Shown here: positions 1 through 8,345 of the stretch, piece after piece
Layout of the letters: each line of letters starts with the position of its first letter
How positions within the stretch are numbered: the stretch's first letter is position 1
Origin: a virus
Virus record (IMG/VR): IMGVR_UViG_3300006789_000022
Location: 1-61,800 of that record
Direction: 5' to 3' (one strand)
DNA: 61,800 nt
Notes under the pieces: generated by a model
The model's database searches: none
Told to the model about the DNA's origin: nothing
The model's input: the letters and a program-made list of their open reading frames with translations, nothing else
Made by a program: the position numbers and the translations under genes

Positions 1-65
1 AACTCGTTGCGTGGGCCGAGCAGTATAGCCCCGATTACGCTGGGGCTGTAACGACATTACCCTGA
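1..65 (+). CDS. C-terminal fragment of an upstream gene (partial)
   Basis: From base 3 one frame is open for 20 codons and stops with TGA at 63-65, 24 bases before the next start codon. The peptide ends in AGAVTTLP. Its position and tight spacing to the next structural gene suggest it is the tail end of a virion gene that begins outside the window. Nothing more can be said from 20 residues. Confidence 0.4.
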   Translation, partial: LVAWAEQYSPDYAGAVTTLP

Positions 66-89
66 ACAAAAGCGACGAATAAGTGAACC

Positions 90-1646
90 ATGCCTCTCCA
101 ACGCAACCAGCCGTCGCCAGAACGCCAGAGCGTCCTTTCGTTTGTATCACCAAGCGTTGCGGACCTTCTGTTTTACGAGACCGTTGATGCCAAGACCGTT
201 GGGGCTGGGGGCGGTAAAACGGTAACATCTATCTCGTCTGCTACGCAGGCGGTTGAGGTTACGGCTGGTGGCACCTATGACGGGGACTACCACGAATCGG
301 GGTTCCTTGTTCAAGTGACTTCTACGGCCCACGGTTATGTTGTTGGGGATGTTGTCACTGTTATAAACGCCCCAGACGGCAACAACGGCCTTAACGCAAA
401 TGGAACTTTTGAGATAAGGTCCAAGACAGACAACAATTTTGTTTATTTTGTCCGTGGGTCTGGTTCAACCAGCACATGGGACGCTGCTGATGTTACAGCG
501 GCCAATACCATTGTTTACAAATCCCACCCACAATACGGGACCGCACACCCTGACACGGAAAAGTTCCCCACCCACAAGCTGTGTTATGTGAAGCAGGCCG
601 ACGGCGAAGGGCTATATTTTGAATACTACTATGCCGCTGAACGCCTGCACCAAGACGATTACAACTTTGAATACAGCCAAGCGGACTTGGGTGGGAACAA
701 ATATGATACCGTAGTGCGGACCTATGTGACCTTGCGGTCTGATTTTGCTGACGCCGACACTGAGTATCCGGCGGGGGGTGCCATGCCTGACCCGCTCAAT
801 CAGTTTGCAGACACCCATATTCTGCTCACACGCCAGCAGAAGCGCATCGGGGATCAGGAATTGGACGGCCTCTTCGTTGTCGAGCAGCGGGTTTACTTTA
901 ACCGTCAGGACATCGTTACCCAGAAGCTGGACTCTGCCACAGACAAGGTTCTGGAGACTAAGATAAAACTTTACTATCGTGGTGAAGCTGGGGCCGACCT
1001 TACGGGTTCATCCGCTGCAATAGAAACTGCCGCAGACGATCCCACCGCGTGGGGTCTGTCTGCTACGGGGGTGAACAAGGAAGTCCAACAACTAAGTCAC
1101 GACTGGTGGCAGGTTACCGTGCAGGATGTTATCCCGCAGGGGCTTACTGACCATCTCGGCGGCAAAGTTATCAGGGATTATTACACATATCAGAACTTCA
1201 CATGGCCTGCTGTGCTAGATGGTCTGGTTTTTACATCAGTTGCTAGAAAAGACGGCGCTAACAATACTGCGGTGACTGCTCGTATGAAAGAAGGGAAGGG
1301 GGGTCACAGCGGCCCGACCAAGATGAGGGTCCGGCAAGTATGGAAAAGCACTGTTTTTTCTGAAGGCACCATACCTGAACCCAAGGTTTTCAAGACGACT
1401 AGTGGGAGATACACCGGGGCGCTATATAGTGTAAGTGTTAGTAATGTGCTGAGTGGGCCAATTACATTGACTGACTTTATTGGCACCGAGCACCCTACAT
1501 TTAAGATGGGGGATTATGCGTTCCCCAAGCCTTGGCTTCTGGCATCTGACCCGACGGACTGGCCGAGTAGCTTTGTCGGGTCTGCCGCCCAGAAGCCTTT
1601 TCGGGGCGGCTATTTGCTGGAAATCATAGACGTTTACGCACCTTAA
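90..1646 (+). CDS. Probable virion structural protein, 518 aa
   Basis: A 518-residue soluble protein without signal peptide or membrane segment. It is rich in Gly, Thr, Val and aromatic residues, as beta-rich tail or neck proteins are. I recognise no named domain. It is the first of three adjacent rightward genes (90-3895) that precede the lysis cassette, a place where podoviruses often keep neck and tail genes. The start is preceded by AAGTGAACC and no Shine-Dalgarno. Its stop TAA overlaps the next ATG (TAATG), so the two are translationally coupled. The virion role is inferred from context and composition only. Confidence 0.65.
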   Translation: MPLQRNQPSPERQSVLSFVSPSVADLLFYETVDAKTVGAGGGKTVTSISSATQAVEVTAGGTYDGDYHESGFLVQVTSTAHGYVVGDVVTVINAPDGNNGLNANGTFEIRSKTDNNFVYFVRGSGSTSTWDAADVTAANTIVYKSHPQYGTAHPDTEKFPTHKLCYVKQADGEGLYFEYYYAAERLHQDDYNFEYSQADLGGNKYDTVVRTYVTLRSDFADADTEYPAGGAMPDPLNQFADTHILLTRQQKRIGDQELDGLFVVEQRVYFNRQDIVTQKLDSATDKVLETKIKLYYRGEAGADLTGSSAAIETAADDPTAWGLSATGVNKEVQQLSHDWWQVTVQDVIPQGLTDHLGGKVIRDYYTYQNFTWPAVLDGLVFTSVARKDGANNTAVTARMKEGKGGHSGPTKMRVRQVWKSTVFSEGTIPEPKVFKTTSGRYTGALYSVSVSNVLSGPITLTDFIGTEHPTFKMGDYAFPKPWLLASDPTDWPSSFVGSAAQKPFRGGYLLEIIDVYAP

Positions 1647-2458
1647 TGGCACAGGATTTTAACCCCGACCTCAGTGTTTCTTTTGACGCGCTGCAAAGGC
1701 CGATGCCCACGCCGGAGCAACCTTCCGGCTCCATTATCGGCAGTGCCGATGCTAACTCCCACCGCCCTGAAGAGGATGAACTTCGGCACCGCCCCCATGC
1801 GTTTGCGCTGATGCACGGCTCGGACGGGGCCAAGGTTGCTTACGGGCAGTTGCTTTGGAGGATTGATGAGCTTAACCTTTTTTATACCCTCTCCGCTCCA
1901 GACACCTTATTAACAGAGGATATTGATACATGGCCTACGGGAACATATGAGGTTACGGGCAGCGGCCCCGCAACTATCGAGATCCCCGCTCGTGGAGGCC
2001 CAGTCCCCATCACTAACTTAGCCCATACGCACGGTCAATCGGGACAAGCAGCCGTAGGCGGTCTAAATGTAAAAGTCCCTACAATAAACACGGAAGACGG
2101 GGCGGTAATGTCTTCGGGGATTAACTTTAACGACAACGACACAAAATACCACCAACTGGACGGGTATGGTGACGTTTACCTTTACTGGAAAGTTGACCTT
2201 GACGATGACGATAACGATAAGGTCACCAAGTGTTGGGTGACGGTAGACGGGGGGACGGCTCAGTCAGACATACCTGCTGTAGATAATTCTTTCACCGCAC
2301 TTGACAGACAGAACACTGGAAACGGCACTATTGAAGTAGGAACATACCGTGTAAAGTTAGGGTCTGTGAACGAAGATGAACAAGTGACCCAAGACATATC
2401 TAGTGACGTTTATTGGTCGATCTTCCTCTTGATGAGGGTAGCCGATGAGGGAAGCTAA
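1646..2458 (+). CDS. Probable virion structural protein, 270 aa
   Basis: A 270-residue acidic protein that begins with a Pro/Ser-rich segment. It contains the segment NLAHTHGQSGQ near residue 130 and a run DLDDDDND near residue 186, which could bind divalent cations. There is no membrane segment and no recognised domain. Its start overlaps the preceding stop by one base, and its own last 14 bases overlap the next gene, so the group is co-translated. A tail or fibre-associated role is inferred from its neighbours. Confidence 0.6.
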   Translation: MAQDFNPDLSVSFDALQRPMPTPEQPSGSIIGSADANSHRPEEDELRHRPHAFALMHGSDGAKVAYGQLLWRIDELNLFYTLSAPDTLLTEDIDTWPTGTYEVTGSGPATIEIPARGGPVPITNLAHTHGQSGQAAVGGLNVKVPTINTEDGAVMSSGINFNDNDTKYHQLDGYGDVYLYWKVDLDDDDNDKVTKCWVTVDGGTAQSDIPAVDNSFTALDRQNTGNGTIEVGTYRVKLGSVNEDEQVTQDISSDVYWSIFLLMRVADEGS

Positions 2459-2852
2459 GTGCGCTTGTTCTTGTTTTGAAGGGGGCAGTTTTACTAAATA
2501 CTCTTTCCCCCCTAGTGGGTTCAAGCCCGAGCTATTTTTAATAAGCCCTAAAGATTTTCTGGGCCTCGCCACGTTTTTGGCTAAAGAAGAACGCACTACC
2601 GCGAGAGTTATTTTTAACAGGGGGGTTCCTTTTTTCAATCTTCCTCATCTGACGCTACAAGACGGCAGGGTCACAGAACACGCGGGAAGGCACAGGGCTA
2701 CGGTCTTGCTGGATAATGGTTACACAACTATGCCTGTCAGGATTTATTCGGTTAAAGACAAAGATTTTCCTGACTACATAAAAGCACAGGAAACCGCAAA
2801 AGACCCTGACTTCACGATCCCCCTGCCCACTGGCCTGACCCTTGACCCTTGA
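2445..2852 (+). CDS. Small protein with an HxGRHRA (ParB-like) motif
   Basis: A 135-residue protein. Residues about 70-95 contain TEHAGRHRA (H79, G81, R82, H83, R84) followed by a hydrophobic strand and PVRI. This layout recurs in ParB/sulfiredoxin-like small phage proteins, whose GxRR or GRHR box binds nucleotide or phosphate. The rest has no recognised domain. It overlaps the end of the preceding gene by 14 bases. It may be a nucleotide-binding accessory protein rather than a virion part. The ParB-like fold is inferred from one motif only. Confidence 0.5.
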   Translation: MREAKCACSCFEGGSFTKYSFPPSGFKPELFLISPKDFLGLATFLAKEERTTARVIFNRGVPFFNLPHLTLQDGRVTEHAGRHRATVLLDNGYTTMPVRIYSVKDKDFPDYIKAQETAKDPDFTIPLPTGLTLDP

Positions 2853-2875
2853 CCCCCCATCTGCTACTTTGAACC

Positions 2876-3895
2876 ATGGCCACATTGACCGTTCAAGGCG
2901 TCGAGGATGCCCTGCTAGACGTATGCGGGTCCAAGGGTGCTAACTCCGCCCAGTTCCTGAAAGAACTGAATCTGGCCCTCCCACGCCTCTACAATATGGG
3001 CATGTGGCGCGACCTCGTCTTTGAGGATGTTGTCACCACCACGGCCAGCACGTTCACTATCCCCGACGATGCTGAGTCAATTATTTCGGCTCTTGTAGAC
3101 ACGGACGGGAGCACTACTGATTATTCTTACCCTCGCGCAGTCCGCAGCCAATTCCACGACTACCGACTGGCTGGGCGGGACGACACGGCTGGGGAGAACA
3201 CCATGGCTGCTTTCGGGATCGTGGACGACGGCTACTCAGCAACGGTCGAGGAGCCTGTGGATGGGAAGACCTATTCCTTGACCTTGAGCCCAGTCAGCCC
3301 CGCGGCACACCTCCCCGCATCTGGGACCGTTCATGTTACCTTTTCGGATGGGACAAACACCTCCGACCCCACTTCGCCCCATTCTGGTTCTGTGGGGGGT
3401 AAGTTTACTTGTGGGAGTGAGGCTAGTCTTATAACGCACCCGCATAATGTCGATATAACCAGCATCAGTGAGATAAGGGTGGGGACGGCTAACTTAACAG
3501 ACCCCGTTAAGTTAACTTGGGAAGAGACAGGATCTTCGACTTCTCTGGTCGCCGCCAATGATCTGCAAGAAGCCAACCAAGTCACCCGTTACCGCCGCTA
3601 CCGGATCGACAACAGGGATTCCAAGACCATGTCGCTGCGGCTGCTCCTCAAGCGGAAGTTCAAAACGCTGATCGACAGCACGGACGTTGTCTACATCTCC
3701 AGCCTCAACGCAATCAAACACGCGCTCCTTGGCTCCATTGCCGAAGAGAACGCAGACGTTGAGCGGTCCAATTACCACTGGTCCGTGTGCCGCGCCTTGC
3801 TCGACGAGCAACTGGACGCACACCGTGGCGCGGCCAAGCCCGCCATTAGATTTGATCCCTCTGGTGTGGGAGCCTACACCAGTAACATAATGTAA
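2876..3895 (+). CDS. Probable neck or tail structural protein, 339 aa
   Basis: A 339-residue protein. Its N-terminal 45 residues look helical (QFLKELNLALPRLYNMGMW), which resembles the first helices of tail-tube and adaptor proteins that sit below the portal. The centre is a Thr/Ser/Gly-rich beta segment and the C-terminus is helical. No named family is certain. The start ATG follows TTGAACC with no Shine-Dalgarno. It lies 8 bases upstream of the lysis cassette. A head-to-tail joining role is an inference from this two-part architecture and position. Confidence 0.55.
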   Translation: MATLTVQGVEDALLDVCGSKGANSAQFLKELNLALPRLYNMGMWRDLVFEDVVTTTASTFTIPDDAESIISALVDTDGSTTDYSYPRAVRSQFHDYRLAGRDDTAGENTMAAFGIVDDGYSATVEEPVDGKTYSLTLSPVSPAAHLPASGTVHVTFSDGTNTSDPTSPHSGSVGGKFTCGSEASLITHPHNVDITSISEIRVGTANLTDPVKLTWEETGSSTSLVAANDLQEANQVTRYRRYRIDNRDSKTMSLRLLLKRKFKTLIDSTDVVYISSLNAIKHALLGSIAEENADVERSNYHWSVCRALLDEQLDAHRGAAKPAIRFDPSGVGAYTSNIM

Positions 3896-3903
3896 CCCCT
3901 ACC

Positions 3904-4083
3904 ATGATCCAATACATCACCGAGAACAAAGAGGAGCTTCTGCAAATCGTTGCCAGCGTCATCGCTGTGGCCTCCCTCATCGCCACCATGACTCCAAACG
4001 AGTCCGACAATAAATGGGTAAACCGCATTTCTTCCGTCGTATCGTGGCTCGCCCTCAACGTGGGCAAGGCTAAGAGCAAGTGA
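3904..4083 (+). CDS. Small holin-like membrane protein, 59 aa
   Basis: A 59-residue protein that opens the lysis cassette. Residues about 13-29 form one hydrophobic helix (LQIVASVIAVASLIATM). A short polar stretch (TPNESDNKW) and a second amphipathic helix ending in LALNVGKAK follow. Small phage proteins with this TM, polar loop, LALNxGKAK layout occur next to endolysins and are usually taken as holins. Its TGA stop overlaps the GTG start of the next gene (GTGA). It is one of two holin candidates here; the other is at 4401. Confidence 0.55.
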   Translation: MIQYITENKEELLQIVASVIAVASLIATMTPNESDNKWVNRISSVVSWLALNVGKAKSK

Positions 4084-4298
4084 AGACGTTCTTCCGTCTT
4101 TTAACTGCGGCACTCAATGCCTACATCGAACATGTCCGACTGCAACGAGACCGACATCTCGACGCTTTGGAAGATCGCCTTGATGGCCTTGCTTCCATTG
4201 GTGACGCTCATAGCAAGTTGCTCATCGAGCGGGTCGCTAAACGCATCGAGCGCGAACGCAAGCGCCTTATACGATCCACCGACAGTAACTCTGATTGA
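4080..4298 (+). CDS. Helical lysis-cassette protein, possible spanin partner, 72 aa
   Basis: A 72-residue, highly charged and probably fully helical protein with GTG start (GTGA overlap with the previous stop). It has many Arg, Asp, Glu and Leu residues in heptad-like spacing. The N-terminal 15 residues (TFFRLLTAALNAYI) are only weakly hydrophobic. A lipoprotein gene starts inside it in another frame at 4117, which recalls the nested Rz/Rz1 arrangement. It could therefore be the inner-membrane spanin subunit, but a convincing transmembrane segment is missing. Confidence in the gene rests on the overlap pattern. Confidence 0.5.
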   Translation: MKTFFRLLTAALNAYIEHVRLQRDRHLDALEDRLDGLASIGDAHSKLLIERVAKRIERERKRLIRSTDSNSD

Positions 4299-4404
4299 CG
4301 GGCAGTCCTACCAGTTCAAAGAGGGCGTCCTTGTTGGGCGGAAAGATCATAAATTCCACAGCGACTACAGCTATCGCCGTGCCGTAATCATTGGAGAGAA
4401 ATGA
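4117..4404 (+). CDS. Lipoprotein, candidate outer-membrane spanin, 95 aa
   Basis: A 95-residue protein with a hydrophobic stretch at about residues 17-34 ending in a good lipobox (IASC, lipidated Cys35) and a small Ser/Ala-rich linker after it. This is the usual form of an Rz1-like outer-membrane spanin. The gene starts inside the preceding one in a different frame and ends with an ATGA overlap to the next. An alternative in-frame ATG lies at 4132. The mature part, about 60 residues, carries a small beta-like domain (VTLIDGQSYQFKEGVLVG), which is longer than most Rz1 proteins. The spanin function is inferred. Confidence 0.55.
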   Translation: MPTSNMSDCNETDISTLWKIALMALLPLVTLIASCSSSGSLNASSANASALYDPPTVTLIDGQSYQFKEGVLVGRKDHKFHSDYSYRRAVIIGEK

Positions 4405-4577
4405 TAATGAACCCCCGCATCATCGACTCCTTGATAGGAATGGCCGCACCCACCATCGGGCTTATCACGAGTATGCAGGAACAGTTTGAATACTGGCTGC
4501 GAGTTGGCTCCTTAGTCGTTGGCATCACGGTCGGCCTTGCCTCCTTGTATCGGCTGCTCTCTAAATACAAGAAATGA
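4401..4577 (+). CDS. Second small membrane protein of the lysis cassette, 58 aa
   Basis: A 58-residue protein with a moderately hydrophobic N-terminal helix (residues about 6-23) and a strong one at about 34-52 (RVGSLVVGITVGLASLYRLL), ending in a basic tail KYKK. Size, two-helix topology and position directly before the amidase make it a holin candidate. It overlaps both neighbours by four bases (ATGA), so it is translated in concert with the lipoprotein upstream and the amidase downstream. Confidence 0.6.
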   Translation: MIMNPRIIDSLIGMAAPTIGLITSMQEQFEYWLRVGSLVVGITVGLASLYRLLSKYKK

Positions 4578-5149
4578 AAATCGGGTTAGCATGTGGCCAC
4601 TCACGCCTTGGCGATCAGGGGGCATACACTACAGGCGATTACGTCCTGTCTGAATGGGATTTCAACCGCGACATGGTCCGCCGGATTGGGCATGTGTTGA
4701 GCAACAACCACGGGTGGGCCAGTGGGGGCGATTACGTTATCTACGACCACTATCCCGCCCGAAGCTACACCGGAGCAATTAACTATCTGGCTCGCAAGCT
4801 CAAAGAAGACAACGTCGGGGCCGTCATAGAGCTACATTTCAATTCCGCCAGTCCATCTGCCAAGGGCCACGAGTGGCTTTACTGGCATACCAGTAGCGGA
4901 GGGAAGCGGCTGGCCGAAACCCTGCGTGATGAGATGGAAGAAGCCTACCCAGACATGAAGTCTCGGGGCGCTAAACCACGCGGCCCGAAACAACGCGGCA
5001 GTTATCTGCTCCGCAAAGTCCCGCCCTACGCCGTTATCGCGGAACCTTTTTTTGGGAGTAACGTGCGTGAGTGGGAGATGATTAACGACAGTCGAGACAA
5101 GCTGGCCGGAGTCTACGCCCGCGCCGCCATCAGGTTTGCAGAAGGATGA
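4574..5149 (+). CDS. N-acetylmuramoyl-L-alanine amidase (Amidase_3-type endolysin)
   Basis: A 191-residue zinc amidase that cuts the bond between N-acetylmuramic acid and the peptide stem of peptidoglycan to release progeny. The Amidase_3 landmarks are visible: His9 in the opening CGHS box, Glu27, His88 in ELHFNS, and the probable catalytic Glu157 in AEPFFGSN. The whole protein is the catalytic domain. There is no separate wall-binding module and no signal peptide, so it should need the adjacent holin candidates for release. Start and stop both overlap neighbours by four bases. Confidence 0.9.
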   Translation: MKIGLACGHSRLGDQGAYTTGDYVLSEWDFNRDMVRRIGHVLSNNHGWASGGDYVIYDHYPARSYTGAINYLARKLKEDNVGAVIELHFNSASPSAKGHEWLYWHTSSGGKRLAETLRDEMEEAYPDMKSRGAKPRGPKQRGSYLLRKVPPYAVIAEPFFGSNVREWEMINDSRDKLAGVYARAAIRFAEG

Positions 5150-5451
5150 GCATCCCCAAGAGCATAACTATCGGTGGGGTTCGGGTCCGAATCCGGCTGG
5201 GGGATCTAGGGGACGACGACTGTTATGGAATGTATTCCCACAGGCGAAAGCTCATCACCATCGACAAGACACTCAAAGGAAAAGAACTCCACGACACCGT
5301 CCGACACGAGATGCTCCACGCCAGTCTCGCCATCTCCGGCCTCAGTTATTCCGAATCTTACGAGGAAGAGAGCATCGTGAGGTGCATGGACGAAATCTAT
5401 TTTCCAGCGTGGGAAAGATTCACAAAACGATTCCAACAAAATAATGCCTAA
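5146..5451 (+). CDS. Small zinc-metallopeptidase-like protein (HEMLH)
   Basis: A 101-residue protein with a gluzincin-type HExxH motif (His54, Glu55, His58) in a predicted helix. Acidic residues at 73-75 could provide the third zinc ligand. Short phage proteins of this plan resemble SprT/IrrE-like minimal zincins. Its substrate is unknown. It follows the endolysin with an ATGA overlap and may be a lysis accessory or a host regulator-cleaving factor. The start has AAGG directly before the ATG, too close to act as a normal Shine-Dalgarno. Confidence 0.65.
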   Translation: MSIPKSITIGGVRVRIRLGDLGDDDCYGMYSHRRKLITIDKTLKGKELHDTVRHEMLHASLAISGLSYSESYEEESIVRCMDEIYFPAWERFTKRFQQNNA

Positions 5452-5650
5452 GAGGACAAAGAATACTTTCAAGCCGCATCTGATGTATCACCCTAAGACG
5501 GGCAAGACATCTCGTGCAAACACCTACGCCCAGCACATCGCGCTTGGGAAGAAGGGATACGTCCACTCATCTTCCAAAAAGAAGAAGTCGTCCCGTGTCC
5601 GCGACTCTTTTCCTGAAGCTGTCGAGAAGAGGTTGAAGGGCGGCTACTGA
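5444..5650 (+). CDS. Small basic protein, unknown function
   Basis: A 68-residue protein with about a third Lys/Arg/His, including the run SSSKKKKSSR. It overlaps the preceding gene by eight bases. It is likely a nucleic-acid-binding or structural cement peptide, but no family is recognised. The rightward organisation and close spacing support it as a real gene. Confidence 0.55.
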   Translation: MPKRTKNTFKPHLMYHPKTGKTSRANTYAQHIALGKKGYVHSSSKKKKSSRVRDSFPEAVEKRLKGGY

Positions 5651-5654
5651 GGTT

Positions 5655-6191
5655 GTGAAAAAGAAACTGCCTCGCCAGTTCTCAAAAGAGGGCAGGGGCA
5701 AGCTCATAAAGTTCAAACCGAACTCCGAGAACGTAAAGCAGGCTTTCGAGCGAAGTCAGAACCTTGGGGTGCTCCCGAACTCATTCACCCGTGGTGCGGG
5801 GCGCATGACGGGCTTCCTTGGTGAGATCGCATTTGAGCTTCTTTTCCCCGACTCCAAATACGTTGGCAACTACAGCCGCACCCATGACTACTTAATGGGG
5901 AATAGAAAAATTGACGTAAAGTCCAAGACATGCCGCGATACGCCCAAGCCCCATTTCACGGCCTCTGTAGTCTGTCCTGAAAGTAAACCCCTCAAGGCCA
6001 GCCACTACTTTTTTGTTCGTGTCCGCAAGGATCTGACACGGGCGTGGATGCTGGGCTGGATCACCAAGAACCGCCTGATGGAACAGGGCGAGTTCAAACG
6101 TAAGGGCGAGGAAGACGACTACGGGTTCACCTACAAGGTGTCGGGGTGGCACATTCCGATCTCCAGCTTACGGTCCCCGTCGTCACTATGA
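5655..6191 (+). CDS. PD-(D/E)XK nuclease-like protein
   Basis: A 178-residue protein with GTG start at 5655. Residues 53-90 carry a PD-(D/E)XK signature: Glu57 in a helix (GFLGEIAFELLF), Asp78 in HDYL, and Asp87-Val-Lys89 in a beta strand (KIDVKSK). This is the metal-binding and catalytic core of many phage and restriction nucleases. It probably cuts DNA as a recombination, resolvase-like or host-degrading nuclease. The gene ends convergently on the primase-helicase gene; the stop codons are adjacent (6186-6191) with no terminator between them. Confidence 0.65.
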   Translation: MKKKLPRQFSKEGRGKLIKFKPNSENVKQAFERSQNLGVLPNSFTRGAGRMTGFLGEIAFELLFPDSKYVGNYSRTHDYLMGNRKIDVKSKTCRDTPKPHFTASVVCPESKPLKASHYFFVRVRKDLTRAWMLGWITKNRLMEQGEFKRKGEEDDYGFTYKVSGWHIPISSLRSPSSL

Positions 6192-8345
6192 CGTAACCAC
6201 AACGGCGGGGATAATGTCATATTTCTCCTCGATACTGATCGTCCACACCTTGCCGCCGCCGCGCCCAACCGACTTGACCGGACGAATATGTGTGTTGGCT
6301 TTCCCTGCTTCTTCCAACGCCGACATCCCGCGCCGGACGAATTCAAGGTTGTTAGACATCCCCACGTTACGCCCGTTGTTGAAGTCATGCAGCGTCACCT
6401 GAAACTCGGTCAGGGTTCCTTCCCAACTCTTCAGTGTTCCATTCAAGGCGCGGCACTTCTTGGCGAAGAACTCGACCAGTTCCGCTACTGCCGAGCGGGA
6501 CGAGTTGTCGTAAGCGGCTGACGATACCGAGATGTCGATGAAGCTGACCACTCCGAACCGTCCGTATGCCTCGATCTCCTGTGGGACCGTCCAGTCCAGC
6601 AGCCACTTCCCGAAGAAGGGGAGTTCTGTCTTGATGGTGGCCTCCAGCATTTTGTTAGGCGGGAAGTTGCTTGTGGCAAAATCACTCACTTTTAAGGCCA
6701 TGAGCTTGTCACGGTTGCTACTGTCAAGGGCGGGTATCACGGATAAGCTGTTGGCGTCCATGTTCAATGACATGATTACCCGTCCTGCCCACGGGACCGA
6801 GATGGAATCTGCATACTTCGCCATATACTCGATGCGAGGATTTGCCACGGCCCGTTTGATGAGTTCAGTTGCTTTCCGTTGATCCTGAAAGGAACTGGCA
6901 CTTGTCGTGTCGTCGATCACCCATGCCGCTACGCGGCCCAGATCCCTGTTGAATTTTGTGTGGCCGGACAAGTAGTCAGACGCGTCGGAGAACCCACCGA
7001 CGAGGCCCGAGATAACTCTGTTAGATAACAGGCTTTTGCCCTTGTTGGTGGGTCCAACCAGAATGAGTGCCTGCCCCTGCATCGTTTCCCGCTCAAGGAC
7101 GGCTTCGTAGAATCTCTTTAACCACGCGTAGAAGTAATCTGTTGTTGGTCGTGGCGTGGAGTTTTCAAATAACTGGGATAGCCACGCGTGGAGGAACGGC
7201 CAGTTCTTCGGGTCTCCGTCGTCAGCAGGTTCCACTGGTTCAATGGTTGCGGTGTTCAGGATGCGGTTGCCGTTGCATTCCACCACGCGGTCCTTTGAGA
7301 AGATAACCGGAGCTATTTCCGTTATACGATTCTGGTTACTGATTACGAGGATCGCAGCCTCAACCTCCGACAGGGGTTTGCCCTTTTTCTGTTTCGGGCA
7401 GAAGCCCATTTGCCTGAGTTCCAGAACGAGTTGGTCCCTTGGTATCTCAACGGCGATGTTATCTAACAGCTTGAAGAACCGCTTTCCGTTGAACCAGTAT
7501 TCGTCGAGGAGAGCGCCGAGCTTCTTCTGCTCATACTCTTCGACAAAGGATGGGCCAAAGATGTCGCGCCACGATATGAATCCGCGCCCCGCCCTGTCGC
7601 TGTAGCAGATCATCCCATCATCTGTAACCTGACAACCTTCACGGTCGATCCCATCGTCGATCCAGAACAGTGGCCCCCTGCTCCCGACTTCAAATGGACC
7701 CACCCACCGATGCCCATAGTCGGATCTTACCTTCTCTGCGACAACGTCAATAGGGATGGCGGTGTCCCCAGATTGCGGTGGGCTGGTCTCGGCGGCTTTA
7801 AGGAGGGCTGTGTGGACTATCGCCTTGGGCAAAGGCACCCCGATCTTGTGCCAGTCGGACCCTAACTCAAAATATTGTGACGGGTTTAACGATGTCTCGT
7901 CGAAGCCAGCGAAGATTTTGTTCAGCTTCAGGATCTTCTTCATCTCCTTGGCGAACGCGGCAAACATGTCCGGTGGCACGGGGATCGCTTCCGCGAATTC
8001 CCAGACCAGTCGGATATACCCGCTGTATGTTTTTGACCTCCATGTCGGCAGGCTATTCGCGCAGATGGTCGCTATCTTCCCGTCCACCAGACTCCAGTCC
8101 ACGGGCGCGTCGTAGTCCGCTACGATGCCGTAGACTTTGTTGGTGGGGTTCTCGGAGGATACCCGTTTTGATGGGGCGCGTCCCTCGACCGTGGAATAAA
8201 ATACGTGTTTGGTTTTTGTATCCGCACACCATGCCCTGTATTCCGCTTTGGAAGAAAACGGCGGGACTGAAGGTTTGAATTTGGAAAGGTCGGCGGTCTT
8301 CCTTGCGGCGGCACTGCGTAGATTTTCAATATAGCGGTAGGTCAT
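6186..8345 (-). CDS. Primase-helicase with P-loop ATPase domain
   Basis: A 719-residue replication protein. The N-terminal third has a segment YGIVADYDAP near residues 72-81, a DxD-type acidic pair as in archaeo-eukaryotic primase domains. The C-terminal half is a P-loop ATPase with Walker A GPTNKGKS near residue 431, Walker B WVIDD near 478 and an RVIMSLN sensor strand, like SF3/DUF5906-type phage helicases. It should unwind and prime DNA for the adjacent polymerase. Its ATG overlaps the PolA stop (ATGA), so both are co-translated. No separate primase gene is seen in the window. Confidence 0.85.
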   Translation of the reverse strand: MTYRYIENLRSAAARKTADLSKFKPSVPPFSSKAEYRAWCADTKTKHVFYSTVEGRAPSKRVSSENPTNKVYGIVADYDAPVDWSLVDGKIATICANSLPTWRSKTYSGYIRLVWEFAEAIPVPPDMFAAFAKEMKKILKLNKIFAGFDETSLNPSQYFELGSDWHKIGVPLPKAIVHTALLKAAETSPPQSGDTAIPIDVVAEKVRSDYGHRWVGPFEVGSRGPLFWIDDGIDREGCQVTDDGMICYSDRAGRGFISWRDIFGPSFVEEYEQKKLGALLDEYWFNGKRFFKLLDNIAVEIPRDQLVLELRQMGFCPKQKKGKPLSEVEAAILVISNQNRITEIAPVIFSKDRVVECNGNRILNTATIEPVEPADDGDPKNWPFLHAWLSQLFENSTPRPTTDYFYAWLKRFYEAVLERETMQGQALILVGPTNKGKSLLSNRVISGLVGGFSDASDYLSGHTKFNRDLGRVAAWVIDDTTSASSFQDQRKATELIKRAVANPRIEYMAKYADSISVPWAGRVIMSLNMDANSLSVIPALDSSNRDKLMALKVSDFATSNFPPNKMLEATIKTELPFFGKWLLDWTVPQEIEAYGRFGVVSFIDISVSSAAYDNSSRSAVAELVEFFAKKCRALNGTLKSWEGTLTEFQVTLHDFNNGRNVGMSNNLEFVRRGMSALEEAGKANTHIRPVKSVGRGGGKVWTISIEEKYDIIPAVVVTS

